Assembly (NCBI RefSeq): GCF_004684085.1
Contig: NZ_SRHZ01000029.1
Span: 1-64,000 of the forward strand
Direction of reading: 5' to 3'
DNA length: 64,000 nucleotides
Source: Stenotrophomonas maltophilia
GTDB taxonomy: Bacteria > Pseudomonadota > Gammaproteobacteria > Xanthomonadales > Xanthomonadaceae
Both the position numbers and the translations under genes were made by a program. Positions 8,116 through 17,436 of the stretch are shown in pieces. Under the pieces are notes generated by a model. The model was not told where the DNA came from, searched no databases, and saw nothing but the letters and a program-made list of their open reading frames with translations. How positions within the stretch are numbered: the first letter of the stretch is position 1; each line of letters starts with the position of its first letter.

Positions 8116-9039
8116 GTGCATGCGCAGGGCCTGACCCGCCGCTTCGGCGATCTGCTGGCCGTGGACAACGTCGACCTGACCGTGCCGCGCGGGCAGGTGT
8201 ACGGCTTTCTCGGCCCGAACGGGTCCGGCAAGTCGACCACCATCCGCATGCTGTGCGGCCTGCTTGAACCGAGTGCGGGGCAGATTGAAGTGCTTGGCCT
8301 GGCGGTGCCGGAGCAGGCCGAGGCACTGCGCCGGCGCATTGGTTACATGACCCAGCGCTTCTCGTTGTATGAAGACCTGTCGGTGCGCGAGAACCTGGAG
8401 TTCCTCGCCGCCATCCAGGACCTGCCACGTACGCAGGCGCGGCAACGGATCGACGCGCTGCTGCAGCAGTACCGCCTGCAGGACCGGCAACCGCAGCTGG
8501 CCGGTACCCTCAGTGGTGGACAGAAGCAGCGGCTGGCGCTGGCTGGCGCCGTGATACATGGGCCGGAACTGCTGTTTCTGGACGAGCCGACCAGCGCGGT
8601 CGATCCTGAATCGCGCCGCGATTTCTGGGAGGCCCTGTTCGAGCTTGCCGACGCCGGTACCACCGTGCTGGTGTCGACCCATTACATGGACGAGGCCGAA
8701 CGCTGCCACCGGCTGGCGATCCTCGATCGCGGCGCGCTGGTCGCCGATGGTACGCCGGCCGAACTGTGTGCACAGCTGGACGGCCGCACGTTGCAGGTCA
8801 CGTCGGCGCAGCCGCGTCAGGCCGCCCGCGCATTGGCCGAACTGCCCGGCGTGCTGAGCGTGGCGCAGATCGGTACCCAGCTACGCGTGCTGTGCAGCCA
8901 GGGAGCCGCCGACACACCGGCATTGCGGCAGGCACTGGCCAGTGCCGATCCGCAGGCCCGGATCGACGCAGTCGCACCGAACCTGGAAGACGTATTCGTG
9001 GCCGCCACCCGCGGCCGTGGCCGGGAGCCGGCGGCATGA
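8116..9039 (+). CDS. ABC exporter ATP-binding protein
   Basis: 307 residues. Walker A GPNGSGKST, Q-loop MTQRFSLYEDL, signature LSGGQKQR, Walker B LLFLDEPTSAVDP and switch His in STHYMDEAE are all present; the last 90 residues form the C-terminal extension common in ABC-2 exporter ATPases. There is no ATG: the first usable start is GTG at 8116, while the frame is open back to a CTG at 8092 that overlaps the upstream stop. It overlaps the permease gene by 4 bp. Single-NBD partner of the ABC-2 permease that follows. Confidence 0.92.
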   Translation: MHAQGLTRRFGDLLAVDNVDLTVPRGQVYGFLGPNGSGKSTTIRMLCGLLEPSAGQIEVLGLAVPEQAEALRRRIGYMTQRFSLYEDLSVRENLEFLAAIQDLPRTQARQRIDALLQQYRLQDRQPQLAGTLSGGQKQRLALAGAVIHGPELLFLDEPTSAVDPESRRDFWEALFELADAGTTVLVSTHYMDEAERCHRLAILDRGALVADGTPAELCAQLDGRTLQVTSAQPRQAARALAELPGVLSVAQIGTQLRVLCSQGAADTPALRQALASADPQARIDAVAPNLEDVFVAATRGRGREPAA

Positions 9040-10148
9040 ACCTGCGCCGGCTGTGGGCGATCATGCTCAAGGAGCTGCGCCAGCTGCGCCGCGACCGCAT
9101 CACGCTGGCGATGATCGTCGGCATTCCGGTGATGCAGCTGCTGCTGTTCGGCTATGCGATCAACCTCAACCTGCGCCACCTCGACGCCGGTGTCGCCGAC
9201 CAGGCCAACAGTGCCGCTTCGCGCGCGCTGGTGCAGGACATGGTGGCCACCGGCGTGATCACACCGCGCAGCGAAGCCTACACGCCCGACCAGCTGATGC
9301 AGGCGCTGCGCCGTGGCGAGATCAGTGTCGGCATCGTGGTGCCGGCAGACTTCGAGCGTCGTCGCTTCGATGGACGCGAGGCGGTGCAGGTGCTGGTCGA
9401 TGGCAGCGACACCGTGGTGCAGAGTGCGGCGATCCAGCTGGCGCAGGTGCCGCTGGACACGCGCCCGACCAGCAACACGCGGCCACTGCGCGAAGGCAGC
9501 ATCGCCGGTGGTCCAATCAGCGTGACCAGCTTCTACAACCCGCAGCGGCGTTCGGCGGTGAACATCGTGCCGGGCCTGATCGGGGTGATCCTGACCATGA
9601 CCCTGGTGATGTTCACCGCGGTGGCGGTGGTGCGCGAACGCGAGCGCGGCAACATGGAACTGCTGATCGCCACGCCGGTGTCGCGCAGCGAACTGATGGT
9701 CGGCAAGGTGCTGCCCTATGCGGCCATCGGTCTGCTGCAGACCACCCTGGTGCTGGTGTTGGGTACCTGGCTGTTCCAGGTGCCCATTCGCGGCAGCCTG
9801 CTGGACATCTACCTGGCGGCGGTGCTGCTGGTGCTGGCCAACCTGGCGCTGGGGCTGCTGATTTCCACGCGCGCGCGGTCGCAGTTCCAGGCGATGCAGA
9901 TGACGTTGTTCCTGTTCCTGCCGTCCATCCTGCTGTCGGGCTTCATGTTCCCGTTCGCAGGCATGCCGCGGCCGGTGCAGTGGCTGGCCGAAGTGCTGCC
10001 GCTGACCCATTTCCTGCGCCTGGTGCGCGGCATCATGCTGCGCGGCGCCTCGCTGTGGGAGCTATGGCACGATGCGCTGGCACTGCTGGCCTTCATCGTG
10101 GTGATGATGACGCTGGCGATCCTGCGTTTCCGCAAGCGGCTGGATTGA
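9036..10148 (+). CDS. ABC-2 type permease
   Basis: 370 residues. An N-terminal membrane helix (about 20-40, ending LLLFGYAINLNL) is followed by a large periplasmic loop (about 40-170, including YNPQRRSAVNIVPGLIG) and five membrane helices, the ABC-2 (YhhJ/YbhR) layout. The ERERGNMELL motif typical of the family is present near residue 205. The start overlaps the ATPase stop (ATGA). With the upstream HlyD lipoprotein and ATPase it forms a three-gene drug or hydrophobic compound exporter; no outer membrane factor is encoded in the unit. Confidence 0.92.
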   Translation: MNLRRLWAIMLKELRQLRRDRITLAMIVGIPVMQLLLFGYAINLNLRHLDAGVADQANSAASRALVQDMVATGVITPRSEAYTPDQLMQALRRGEISVGIVVPADFERRRFDGREAVQVLVDGSDTVVQSAAIQLAQVPLDTRPTSNTRPLREGSIAGGPISVTSFYNPQRRSAVNIVPGLIGVILTMTLVMFTAVAVVRERERGNMELLIATPVSRSELMVGKVLPYAAIGLLQTTLVLVLGTWLFQVPIRGSLLDIYLAAVLLVLANLALGLLISTRARSQFQAMQMTLFLFLPSILLSGFMFPFAGMPRPVQWLAEVLPLTHFLRLVRGIMLRGASLWELWHDALALLAFIVVMMTLAILRFRKRLD

Positions 10149-10153
10149 GGCAT

Positions 10154-10244
10154 GCCGACCAACGGTCGGCATCCACCCCGGTAGGTGCCGACCGTTGGTC
10201 GGCACATCTCTCTCGCCTGGTGGGTGCCGACCGTTGGTCGGCAC
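10154..10244. repeat. Three SMAG-type hairpins
   Basis: Three copies of a GCCGACC/GGTCGGC hairpin (10154-10170, 10186-10204, 10224-10244) fill the gap between the convergent permease and miaB stops. The middle copy carries the GTAG head (10181-10184); the first is inverted and the third has GTGG instead. They match the S. maltophilia GTAG REP family and may also act as a bidirectional transcript end. Confidence 0.85.
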
Positions 10245-10247
10245 ACC

Positions 10248-11666
10248 TTATTCCGCTACCACCCGCGCGCGCAGCGAATTGGTCAGCGCTTCGGTGATCA
10301 TCACGTCCACGAACTGGCCGATTAAGCGCGCCGGCGCCGGGAAGTTCACCGAACGCATGTTCTCGGTCTTGCCGGTCAGCTCGTTCGGGTTCTTGCGCGA
10401 GGGGCCTTCCACCAGCACGGTCTGCACGGTGCCGACCATCTTCTCGGAAATGCCGGCGGCATGCGCATTGATGCGCTCCTGCAAGCGCGACAGGCGCGCA
10501 TGCTTCTCAGCATCGCTGATCGTGTCCTCCAGGTCCGCAGCCGGGGTGCCTGGGCGACGCGAATAGATGAAGGAGAAGCTGTGGTCGAAGCCGATGTCCT
10601 CGATCAGCTTCATGGTCTTCTCGAAATCGGCATCGGTCTCGCCGGGGAAACCAACGATGAAGTCCGAGCTGATCGAGATGTCCGGGCGCACCGCGCGCAG
10701 CTTGCGGATCTTCGACTTGAATTCCAGCGCGGTGTAGCCGCGCTTCATCGCCGACAGCACGCGGTCGCTGCCGGCCTGCACCGGCAGATGCAGGAAGTTC
10801 GCCAGCTGCGGCACGTCGCGGAACGCGTCGATCAGCGAATCGCTGAACTCCAGCGGGTGCGAGGTGGTGAAGCGGATGCGGCCGACGCCATCGATCTCGG
10901 CGATGGTGCGAATCAGCAGGCCCAGATCGGCGAATTCGCCATCACCGTAGGGACCACGGTAGGCGTTGACGTTCTGCCCGAGCAGGTTGATTTCGCGCAC
11001 GCCCTGCGCGGCCAGCTGTGCCACTTCCACCACCACGTCCTCGAACGGGCGGCTGACTTCGGTACCGCGGGTGTAGGGCACCACGCAGAACGAGCAGTAC
11101 TTGGAACAGCCTTCCATGATCGACACGAAGGCCGAAGCGCCGTCGGCGCGAGGCTCGGGCAGGCGGTCGAACTTCTCGATCTCGGGGAAGCTGATGTCCA
11201 CCTGCGGGCGCTTCTGCTCACGCCGGGCGCGGATCAACTCGGGCAGGCGATGCAGGGTCTGCGGGCCGAACACCAGGTCGACGAACGGCGCGCGCTTGAT
11301 GATCGCCTCGCCTTCCTGCGAGGCCACGCAGCCGCCCACGCCGATGATGACTTCGCGGCCCTTGTTCTTCAGGCCCTTCCACACGCCCAGCTGGCTGAAC
11401 ACCTTCTCCTGCGCTTTTTCGCGGATGGAACAGGTGTTGACCAGGATGACGTCGGCGTCGTCCGGGCTGTCGGTCAGTTCCAGGCCATCGCTGGCGGCAA
11501 GCACGTCGGCCATCTTGGCCGAGTCGTACTCGTTCATCTGGCAACCGTGGGTCTTGATGTACAGCTTGCCCTTGACCTGGTCGGGCTTGCGCGGACCGGC
11601 GGGCAGGGCAACGAGCGGGGTACCGCCCGGCGTGGCGGGCGGAAAGACGTCTGGCGTCCCGGTCAT
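10248..11666 (-). CDS. miaB: tRNA-2-methylthio-N6-dimethylallyladenosine synthase
   Basis: 472 residues. The N-terminal UPF0004 domain has three cluster-binding Cys ([20 protein letters not shown] and GGCVASQEG). The radical SAM domain has the [15 protein letters not shown] motif, and there is a C-terminal TRAM domain. MiaB adds the methylthio group at A37 of tRNAs reading U-starting codons. The first 30 or so residues are a lineage-specific Pro/Gly-rich extension before [11 protein letters not shown]. miaB usually precedes phoH-ybeY-corC; here the ABC exporter cassette lies between. Confidence 0.96.
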   Translation of the reverse strand: MTGTPDVFPPATPGGTPLVALPAGPRKPDQVKGKLYIKTHGCQMNEYDSAKMADVLAASDGLELTDSPDDADVILVNTCSIREKAQEKVFSQLGVWKGLKNKGREVIIGVGGCVASQEGEAIIKRAPFVDLVFGPQTLHRLPELIRARREQKRPQVDISFPEIEKFDRLPEPRADGASAFVSIMEGCSKYCSFCVVPYTRGTEVSRPFEDVVVEVAQLAAQGVREINLLGQNVNAYRGPYGDGEFADLGLLIRTIAEIDGVGRIRFTTSHPLEFSDSLIDAFRDVPQLANFLHLPVQAGSDRVLSAMKRGYTALEFKSKIRKLRAVRPDISISSDFIVGFPGETDADFEKTMKLIEDIGFDHSFSFIYSRRPGTPAADLEDTISDAEKHARLSRLQERINAHAAGISEKMVGTVQTVLVEGPSRKNPNELTGKTENMRSVNFPAPARLIGQFVDVMITEALTNSLRARVVAE

Positions 11667-11763
11667 GGCGCTTAATCCATTCGGGTGGCGGGAAAGCGGG
11701 CAATTCTACCCGCATCCCGCCGCGCTCGCCCTGCGTAACGCCAACGGCGCCGCGCGGCGCGCT

Positions 11764-11828
11764 CGCGGGGCATGGCCCCGCGCTACCTGCATCCCGTCCC
11801 GTTCGGTAGCGCCGGGCCGTGCCCGGCG
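11764..11828. repeat. Inverted pair of SMAG hairpins
   Basis: An inverted copy (CGCGGGGCATGGCCCCGCG followed by CTAC, 11764-11786) faces a direct copy (GTAG at 11806-11809, hairpin CGCCGGGC/GCCCGGCG to 11828). They sit between the miaB start and the end of the GST gene, 8 bp from the GST stop. Confidence 0.85.
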
Positions 11829-11835
11829 GGTGCCT

Positions 11836-12456
11836 TTACGCCGCGACCAGCTCCGCATCGATCTGGCGCGAACGCTCGAACGCGGTCAGCGCGCCGATAC
11901 GGGCCACGTAGTCCTTGGTCGCCGGGGCCAGCTGCAGCAGGCCGAAATCGCTGGTCCAGAACAGCGCATTGCCCCAGAGCACGTCGGCGGCGCTCATCGT
12001 CTCGCCGAGCAGGTATGGCCCCTGCGCCAGCTGGGCCTCGACCACCTGCAGCACGGTCTCCGCATCGTTGTACGGCGACATCAGGCGCGGCGGCGGCTCG
12101 CGATGCATCGCCTTGTCGATCATCGCCGGCTCGAAACAGGCGCCATAGAAGGCCATCCAGCGCAGGTAGGGGCCGCGCAGGGTGTCGCCGATCGGCGGGG
12201 CCAGCCCGGCTTCCGGGTACAGGTCGGCCAGGTACAGGTAGATCGCCACCTGCTCGGTCACCAGCGCGCCGTTGTGGACGATGGCCGGCACCTTGCCCAT
12301 CGGATTGATGGCCAGGTAGGCCGGGGCCAGGTTGGCGCCGGCCTTCAGGTCCAGCACCTGCATGCGGTAATCGGCACCCAGCGCTTCGAGCAGGGCCACG
12401 GCGCCGCTCGAGCGCGAACGGGCGGCGTGGTACAGGGTGATCTGGCGTGAAGTCAT
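11836..12456 (-). CDS. Glutathione S-transferase family protein
   Basis: 206 residues starting MTSRQITLYHAARSRSS. The ATG at 12456 has a GGAG site upstream. The N-terminal thioredoxin-like domain has the usual cis-Pro and TEQ glutathione-binding motif (GKVPAIVHNGALVTEQVA, about 50-67) and the C-terminal domain is helical (LGETMSAADVLWGNALFW). It resembles beta/zeta-class bacterial GSTs. A catalytic Ser in RSRSSGA near residue 16 is likely; the exact substrate is unknown. Divergent from the WYL regulator, with an 80-bp shared control region. Confidence 0.88.
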   Translation of the reverse strand: MTSRQITLYHAARSRSSGAVALLEALGADYRMQVLDLKAGANLAPAYLAINPMGKVPAIVHNGALVTEQVAIYLYLADLYPEAGLAPPIGDTLRGPYLRWMAFYGACFEPAMIDKAMHREPPPRLMSPYNDAETVLQVVEAQLAQGPYLLGETMSAADVLWGNALFWTSDFGLLQLAPATKDYVARIGALTAFERSRQIDAELVAA

Positions 12457-12536
12457 GGCATTGCTCCTTGCGGTGGGTGGTGAACTGGAGCCCATCCTGA
12501 GGCACTATTGCGGACGACTTCTGTCCTCGATCCTTC

Positions 12537-13505
12537 ATGCGCCATACCGCCCATCGACTGCTGCGCCTGATCGCCCTGCTGCAGGCCCGCCGCCAGTGGT
12601 CCGGGGCCGAACTGGCCGAGCGCATGGGCGTGGACCGGCGCAGCATTCGCCGCGATATCGAGCGACTGCGTGAACTGGGCTACCCGGTGCAGGCCTCGTC
12701 GGGCGTCGGCGGCGGCTACCAGCTGGGGGCAGGGGCACCGGTACTGCCGATGCTGCTGGACGAAGAGGAGGCGACCACCCTGGCAATCGCCCTGCGTGCC
12801 GCGTCCGCGACCGTCGCCGGCATCGACGACACCGCGCGTGGCCTGTTGTCCAAGCTCGACCCGCTGGTGCCGACCCGTCGCCGCCAGCAGGCCGGCGAGG
12901 TGCATGCCGCCACCGCCACCCTGTCCGACCTTCCGTCTACCGACGCACGCCTGCTCGGGCGGCTGGCCCAGCACTGCCGGCAGGCGTCACGGCTGGCCTT
13001 TGAATACCGCAGCGCACAGGATGCGGTGACCCAGCGCGAGGTCGAGGCCCAGCACCTGGTCAACTACGGCCGGCGCTGGTACCTGCTGGCCTGGGACCTG
13101 GGCCGGCAGGACTGGCGGACCCTGCGCGTGGACCGGATGGGCGTGGTACGCGAATGTTCCGAGCCCGGCCTGCACCGCCGCACCCCGGCGCCGCCGGATG
13201 TGATGGTGCGGCAGGCAGTCAGCCAGGCACCGTTCGCGCTGCAGGCCGTCATCCGCCTGGCCGGCAGCCGCGCCGAGCTGGAAGGTCGCATTCCGCCGTG
13301 GTGCGGGGTGCTGGAGGCGGACGGTGCCGACCATTGCCTGTTGCGCATGGGCGCCGAGAGCCGCGGCATGATGCTGGCGCAGATCCTCAGCCTGGACCGC
13401 CTGCCGGTGGCGCTGTGGACCACGCCACCGGGCCTGCGTGATGAGTTGGCGCAGCGCTTGACCGGGTTGGGCCAGGTGTTGGCTGTGCCGCCGGTCACAG
13501 GCTGA
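12537..13505 (+). CDS. WYL-domain transcriptional regulator (YafY type)
   Basis: 322 residues. The N terminus is a winged helix-turn-helix of the DeoR-like HTH_11 type (LIALLQARRQWSGAELAERM, with VDRRSIRRDIERL as recognition helix). The middle holds a WYL domain (NYGRRWYLLAWDL, about 178-190) and a WCX-type C-terminal region. WYL proteins usually sense small ligands or nucleic acid pieces. It is transcribed away from the GST gene, so it most likely controls the GST and itself. Confidence 0.9.
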   Translation: MRHTAHRLLRLIALLQARRQWSGAELAERMGVDRRSIRRDIERLRELGYPVQASSGVGGGYQLGAGAPVLPMLLDEEEATTLAIALRAASATVAGIDDTARGLLSKLDPLVPTRRRQQAGEVHAATATLSDLPSTDARLLGRLAQHCRQASRLAFEYRSAQDAVTQREVEAQHLVNYGRRWYLLAWDLGRQDWRTLRVDRMGVVRECSEPGLHRRTPAPPDVMVRQAVSQAPFALQAVIRLAGSRAELEGRIPPWCGVLEADGADHCLLRMGAESRGMMLAQILSLDRLPVALWTTPPGLRDELAQRLTGLGQVLAVPPVTG

Positions 13506-13551
13506 GCCGCGTCGCTTGGCAAGCCCGGGCGAAGCTGGGACACTCGCCGCC

Positions 13552-14478
13552 ATGAAGGGGATACTGGGGACAACGGCGATCATCATCGCTGCGCTGACCG
13601 CTGCGCCGGCCAGCGCCGGAAGCCTGTACAAGTGCCAGGGTGCCGATGGTGTCACCAGTTATGTGAGCAAGCGTGTGGCCGGGGCCCGTTGCAGCACCAT
13701 CAGCTACAGCCGCGATAGTCGCCCGGCACCGCGCCCGGTGGCGGCCGTACCGAAGCCCGCGCCGACCACCGTGGCAAGCATCGAGCGCAATCCGGTCGCG
13801 GTGGCAGCCAGCGTCGCGGTGCCGGCAACGGTCGCGCCTGCGCCTGCGCCGGCACCCGCAGCCGCTCCAGCACAGCCGGTCACCTCGCGCGCCGGGCGCA
13901 TGGTCAGCGGTCAGGTCTATTCCTTCATGAAGGATGGCGTGCGCCACTACACCAGTGCCCGCCCAACCCAGGTGGCCAATCTCGGCCCGGTTCGGACCAT
14001 CCGCTACAGCTTCATGGAACGCTGCTACGCCTGCGGCGTCAACCCGCGCGTGGACTTCGGCACCGTGCGCCTGAACACCTCGGCCTTCCAGACCGAGATC
14101 ACCTCGGCCGCACGCGAGTTCGGTGTGGAGGAGGCCGTGGTGCGGGCCATCATCCACGCCGAGTCGGCCTACAACCCGACCGCGCTCAGCCGCGCCGGCG
14201 CGCAGGGCCTGATGCAGTTGATGCCTCCCACCGCCGCCCGCTTCGGGGTCAGTGATTCCTACGACGCCGGGCAGAACATCCGCGGCGGCGTGCAGTATCT
14301 TGCGTGGTTGTTGAAGCGCTTCAATGGCGACCTGACCCTTGCCGCCGCCGGCTACAACGCTGGCGAAGGCGCGGTCGACCGCCACCGTGGCGTGCCGCCC
14401 TACAGCGAAACCCAGTACTACGTGCGCCGGGTCGGCCAGTTGGCCGAGCGTTACCGCACCGCATTGACCAAGCAGTAG
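13552..14478 (+). CDS. Lytic transglycosylase (SLT domain) with secretion signal
   Basis: 308 residues. Signal peptide to about residue 20 (ALTAAPASAGS), a DUF4124-like segment (LYKCQGADGVTSYVSKR), a long Pro/Ala linker (about 65-115) and a C-terminal SLT family-1 domain (about 185-300). The catalytic Glu is in HAESAYNP, followed by GAQGLMQLMPPTAARFGV and AAAGYNAGEGAVDRH. It should cleave peptidoglycan glycan strands in the periplasm. The ATG at 13552 gives the signal peptide. The TAG stop is also part of the GTAG head of a SMAG repeat. Confidence 0.92.
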   Translation: MKGILGTTAIIIAALTAAPASAGSLYKCQGADGVTSYVSKRVAGARCSTISYSRDSRPAPRPVAAVPKPAPTTVASIERNPVAVAASVAVPATVAPAPAPAPAAAPAQPVTSRAGRMVSGQVYSFMKDGVRHYTSARPTQVANLGPVRTIRYSFMERCYACGVNPRVDFGTVRLNTSAFQTEITSAAREFGVEEAVVRAIIHAESAYNPTALSRAGAQGLMQLMPPTAARFGVSDSYDAGQNIRGGVQYLAWLLKRFNGDLTLAAAGYNAGEGAVDRHRGVPPYSETQYYVRRVGQLAERYRTALTKQ

Positions 14479-14540
14479 CGCCAGGCCATGCCTGGCGAGC
14501 GAAGCGGCAAGCAGCCGGTAGTGCCGGCCGCTGGCCGGCA
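14475..14540 (+). repeat. Two SMAG hairpins in direct order
   Basis: First copy: GTAG at 14475-14478, overlapping the stop of the lytic transglycosylase, with hairpin CGCCAGGC/GCCTGGCG to 14497. Second copy: GTAG at 14518-14521 with stem TGCCGGCC/GGCCGGCA to 14540. They lie just upstream of the petABC promoter region. Confidence 0.85.
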
Positions 14541-14569
14541 ACCCCGTAATTCAATGTTGTTGCAATGCG

Positions 14570-14599
14570 TTGTGTGGCGCGCGACGGTTCCGCTACACT
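14570..14599 (+). promoter_or_regulatory. Candidate petABC promoter
   Basis: TTGTGT (14570-14575), an 18-bp spacer and TACACT (14594-14599) lie about 80 bp before petA. The fit to the sigma-70 consensus is moderate; this is inferred from sequence only. Confidence 0.45.
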
Positions 14600-14680
14600 C
14601 GGCCATGATTCAATGCGGCTCTGGCCCCCACCGGAACCGTTGGCAGCCTTAAAGCTACCTAATCAATATCGGAGTGCCGG

Positions 14681-15301
14681 ATGGCCAACGATGGGGTACA
14701 CGATCCAGTCAACACCGGACGTCGGCGTTTTCTTTCTGCCACCACAGCCGTGGTGGGCGCCGTCGGCGTCGGATTCACCGCAGTCCCTTTCATCAAATCC
14801 TGGAATCCCAGTGCGCGGGCCAAGCTTGCCGGTGCCCCCGTGGTGGCCGACATCAGCGCCCTGCAGGAAGGCCAACGCCTGATCGTGGAATGGCGTGGCC
14901 AGCCGATCTGGATCGTCAAACGGTCCAAGGCCATTCTTGATGCGCTGCATGGGCTCGATGGCCGTCTCAAGGACCCCGAGTCCGGCGAGAAGGACCAGCA
15001 GCCGGAGTACGTGCTGAAGCAGAACCCCGAGCTGCGCTCGATCAAGCCGGATATTTCGGTGCTGGTCGGCCTGTGCACGCACCTGGGCTGCTCGCCGGAA
15101 ATGGTCGCCGAGATCCGGCCTGAACCCTACGACCCGCAGTGGAAGGGTGGCTACTTCTGCCCCTGCCACAAGTCGCGCTTCGACATGTCCGGCCGCGTCT
15201 TCAAGGACGTGCCGGCGCCGATCAACCTGAAGGTGCCCGCGCACCACTACCAGGACGACAACACCATCATCATCGGTGTCGATCCGCAGGGGGCTGCCTG
15301 A
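14681..15301 (+). CDS. petA: Ubiquinol-cytochrome c reductase iron-sulfur subunit (Rieske)
   Basis: 206 residues. A twin-Arg-like N terminus (TGRRRFLSAT) precedes one membrane helix (about 20-45), so it is probably Tat-exported and anchored. The two Rieske cluster boxes are intact: CTHLGCSPEM and CPCHKSRFDMSG. It accepts electrons from ubiquinol in the bc1 complex. A GGAG ribosome site lies 7 bp before the ATG. It overlaps petB by 1 bp (TGATG). Confidence 0.96.
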   Translation: MANDGVHDPVNTGRRRFLSATTAVVGAVGVGFTAVPFIKSWNPSARAKLAGAPVVADISALQEGQRLIVEWRGQPIWIVKRSKAILDALHGLDGRLKDPESGEKDQQPEYVLKQNPELRSIKPDISVLVGLCTHLGCSPEMVAEIRPEPYDPQWKGGYFCPCHKSRFDMSGRVFKDVPAPINLKVPAHHYQDDNTIIIGVDPQGAA

Positions 15302-16560
15302 TGGCCAATATCCTCAGCCGTACCGCCAGCGGCGTGGCCGACTGGGTCAACGCCCGCGCACCGGGCCTGATGCCGGTGTACCGCAAGCATGTCAGCGAGT
15401 ACTACGCGCCGAAGAACTTCAACATCTGGTACTACTTCGGTTCGCTGGCGCTGCTGGTGCTGGTCAACCAGATCGTCACCGGCATCTTCCTGACGATGCA
15501 CTACAAGACCAACGCCGCCGAGGCGTTCGGCTCCATCGAATACATCATGCGTGATGTGGAGTGGGGCTGGCTGATCCGTTACATGCATTCCACCGGGGCC
15601 TCGCTGTTCTTCATCGTGGTCTACCTGCACATGTTCCGCGGCCTGCTGTACGGCAGTTACCAGAAGCCGCGCGAGCTGGTGTGGATCCTGGGCATGCTGA
15701 TCTACCTGGTGCTGATGGCCGAAGCCTTCATGGGCTACGTGCTGCCGTGGGGCCAGATGTCGTTCTGGGGCGCCAAGGTGATCATCTCGCTGTTCGGCGC
15801 GATACCGGTCATCGGCAACGGCCTGACCGAGTGGATCATGGGCGACTACCTGCCCAGTGACGCCACGCTCAACCGCTTCTTCGCACTGCACGTCATCGCA
15901 CTGCCGCTGGTGCTGCTGTTGCTGGTGGTGCTGCACCTGGGTGCGCTGCACGAAGTGGGGTCGAACAACCCCGATGGCGTGGAAATCAAGAAGGGCCCGA
16001 AGGGTAACCGCTGGTCGCCGAACGCACCGGCCGACGGTATTCCGTTCCACCCGTACTACACGCTCAAGGACGGCGTCGGCGCCGGCTTCCTGCTGATCAT
16101 CGCCGCCTTCATCATCTTCTTCGCACCTGCATTCGGTGGCCTGTTCCTGGAGCACGACAACTTCACCGAGGCCAACCGCCTGGTCACCCCCGAACACATC
16201 AAGCCGGTCTGGTACTACACCCCGTACTACGCGATGTTGCGGGTGGTGCCGAACAAGCTGGGCGGCGTGCTGGTGATGTTCTCGGCCATCGCCATCCTGT
16301 TCCTGGTGCCCTGGCTGGACCGCGCGCGGGTGAAGTCCTACCGCTACCGCGGCGTGCTGTCGCGGGTGCTGCTGGGGGTGTTCGCGGTGTGCTTCGTCTG
16401 GCTCGGCGTGATCGGCTCCGGCCCGGGCACTGACGCGCACGAGACCTACGTCGGGCGGGTGCTGACCTTCCTGTACTTCGCGTTCTTCATCACCATGCCG
16501 CTATGGACACGGTTGGACAAGACAAAACCGGTACCGGAGAGGGTGACCACCCATGACTGA
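15301..16560 (+). CDS. petB: Cytochrome b of the bc1 complex
   Basis: 419 residues with about eight membrane helices. Paired heme ligands are visible (HSTGASLFFIVVYLHMFRG and LHVIALPLVLLLLVVLH), with the quinol-site PEWY-like region as PVWYYTPYYAMLR. It is the full-length cytochrome b, not the split b6/IV form. The start directly overlaps the petA stop, and its end overlaps petC by 8 bp. Confidence 0.96.
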   Translation: MANILSRTASGVADWVNARAPGLMPVYRKHVSEYYAPKNFNIWYYFGSLALLVLVNQIVTGIFLTMHYKTNAAEAFGSIEYIMRDVEWGWLIRYMHSTGASLFFIVVYLHMFRGLLYGSYQKPRELVWILGMLIYLVLMAEAFMGYVLPWGQMSFWGAKVIISLFGAIPVIGNGLTEWIMGDYLPSDATLNRFFALHVIALPLVLLLLVVLHLGALHEVGSNNPDGVEIKKGPKGNRWSPNAPADGIPFHPYYTLKDGVGAGFLLIIAAFIIFFAPAFGGLFLEHDNFTEANRLVTPEHIKPVWYYTPYYAMLRVVPNKLGGVLVMFSAIAILFLVPWLDRARVKSYRYRGVLSRVLLGVFAVCFVWLGVIGSGPGTDAHETYVGRVLTFLYFAFFITMPLWTRLDKTKPVPERVTTHD

Positions 16561-17302
16561 GCGCTGGATGGTCCGGCTGGCCCTGACGGCCGCCCTGATG
16601 CTGGGCAGTTTCCTGGCCTCCGCCGCCGAAGGCGGCACCAAGCTGCTGCAGGCCGGCAACGACCTCGGTGACCGCGCATCGCTGCAGCGCGGTGCGCAGC
16701 TGTACATGAACTACTGCTCCGGCTGCCACGCGCTGAAGTACCTGCGCTATTCGCGGATGGCACAGGACCTGGGCCTGACCGAAGAAGAGGTGATGAACAA
16801 CCTCAACTTCACCGGCTCGGCGATTGGCGACCCGATTCCGGTGGCGATGCCCAAGGAAAATGCCGAAAAGTGGTTCGGCAAGATGCCGCCGGACCTCAGC
16901 CTGATCTCGCGAGTGCGGGGCAGTGACTGGGTCTATACCTACCTCAAGTCGTTCTACCTGGACACCAGCCGGCCGCTGGGCTGGAACAACGCGCTGTTCG
17001 CCAACGCGTCCATGCCCAACCCGCTGTGGGAGATGCAGGGCCTGCAGCACGCCGTGCATGGCAAGCCGGAAGCGCCGGGCATGGATCCGCCGGTGACCGG
17101 CCTGCGCCTGGAAACGCCAGGCAACGTCGATGCAGGCCAGTACGACCAGGCCGTGCGTGACATCACCAACTTCCTCGAGTATGCCGGCGAACCGGCCGCG
17201 CTCAAGCGCCAGCAGCTGGGCGTGTGGGTGATCCTGTTCCTGGCCCTGTTGACCTTCCTGCTGTACCTGCTGAAGAAGGAATACTGGAAGGACGTTCACT
17301 GA
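16553..17302 (+). CDS. petC: Cytochrome c1
   Basis: 249 residues. Signal peptide to about residue 24, heme c attachment CSGCH (residues 55-59), the PPDLS block, and a C-terminal membrane anchor (LGVWVILFLALLTFLLYLL) with a basic end. It passes electrons from the Rieske protein to soluble or membrane cytochrome c. It is the last gene of petABC; sspA follows after 130 bp. Confidence 0.95.
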   Translation: MTERWMVRLALTAALMLGSFLASAAEGGTKLLQAGNDLGDRASLQRGAQLYMNYCSGCHALKYLRYSRMAQDLGLTEEEVMNNLNFTGSAIGDPIPVAMPKENAEKWFGKMPPDLSLISRVRGSDWVYTYLKSFYLDTSRPLGWNNALFANASMPNPLWEMQGLQHAVHGKPEAPGMDPPVTGLRLETPGNVDAGQYDQAVRDITNFLEYAGEPAALKRQQLGVWVILFLALLTFLLYLLKKEYWKDVH

Positions 17303-17436
17303 TTCTGCCGCCGGCCATCGCACGGGCCTATTGGCTTTTGTGATGGTCGGTTGCACACTCGGGGAGGAGTCGATCGCTGGCACGGTGCCGGCGGCGCCGA
17401 TGCGGCAGGCGGTCTCCTGTCGTGGGAGAGCCTTTG

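Noticed and set aside
10154-10244. CRISPR-like direct repeats
   Set aside because: The units are hairpins in both orientations with no regular spacers; they fit SMAG repeats.
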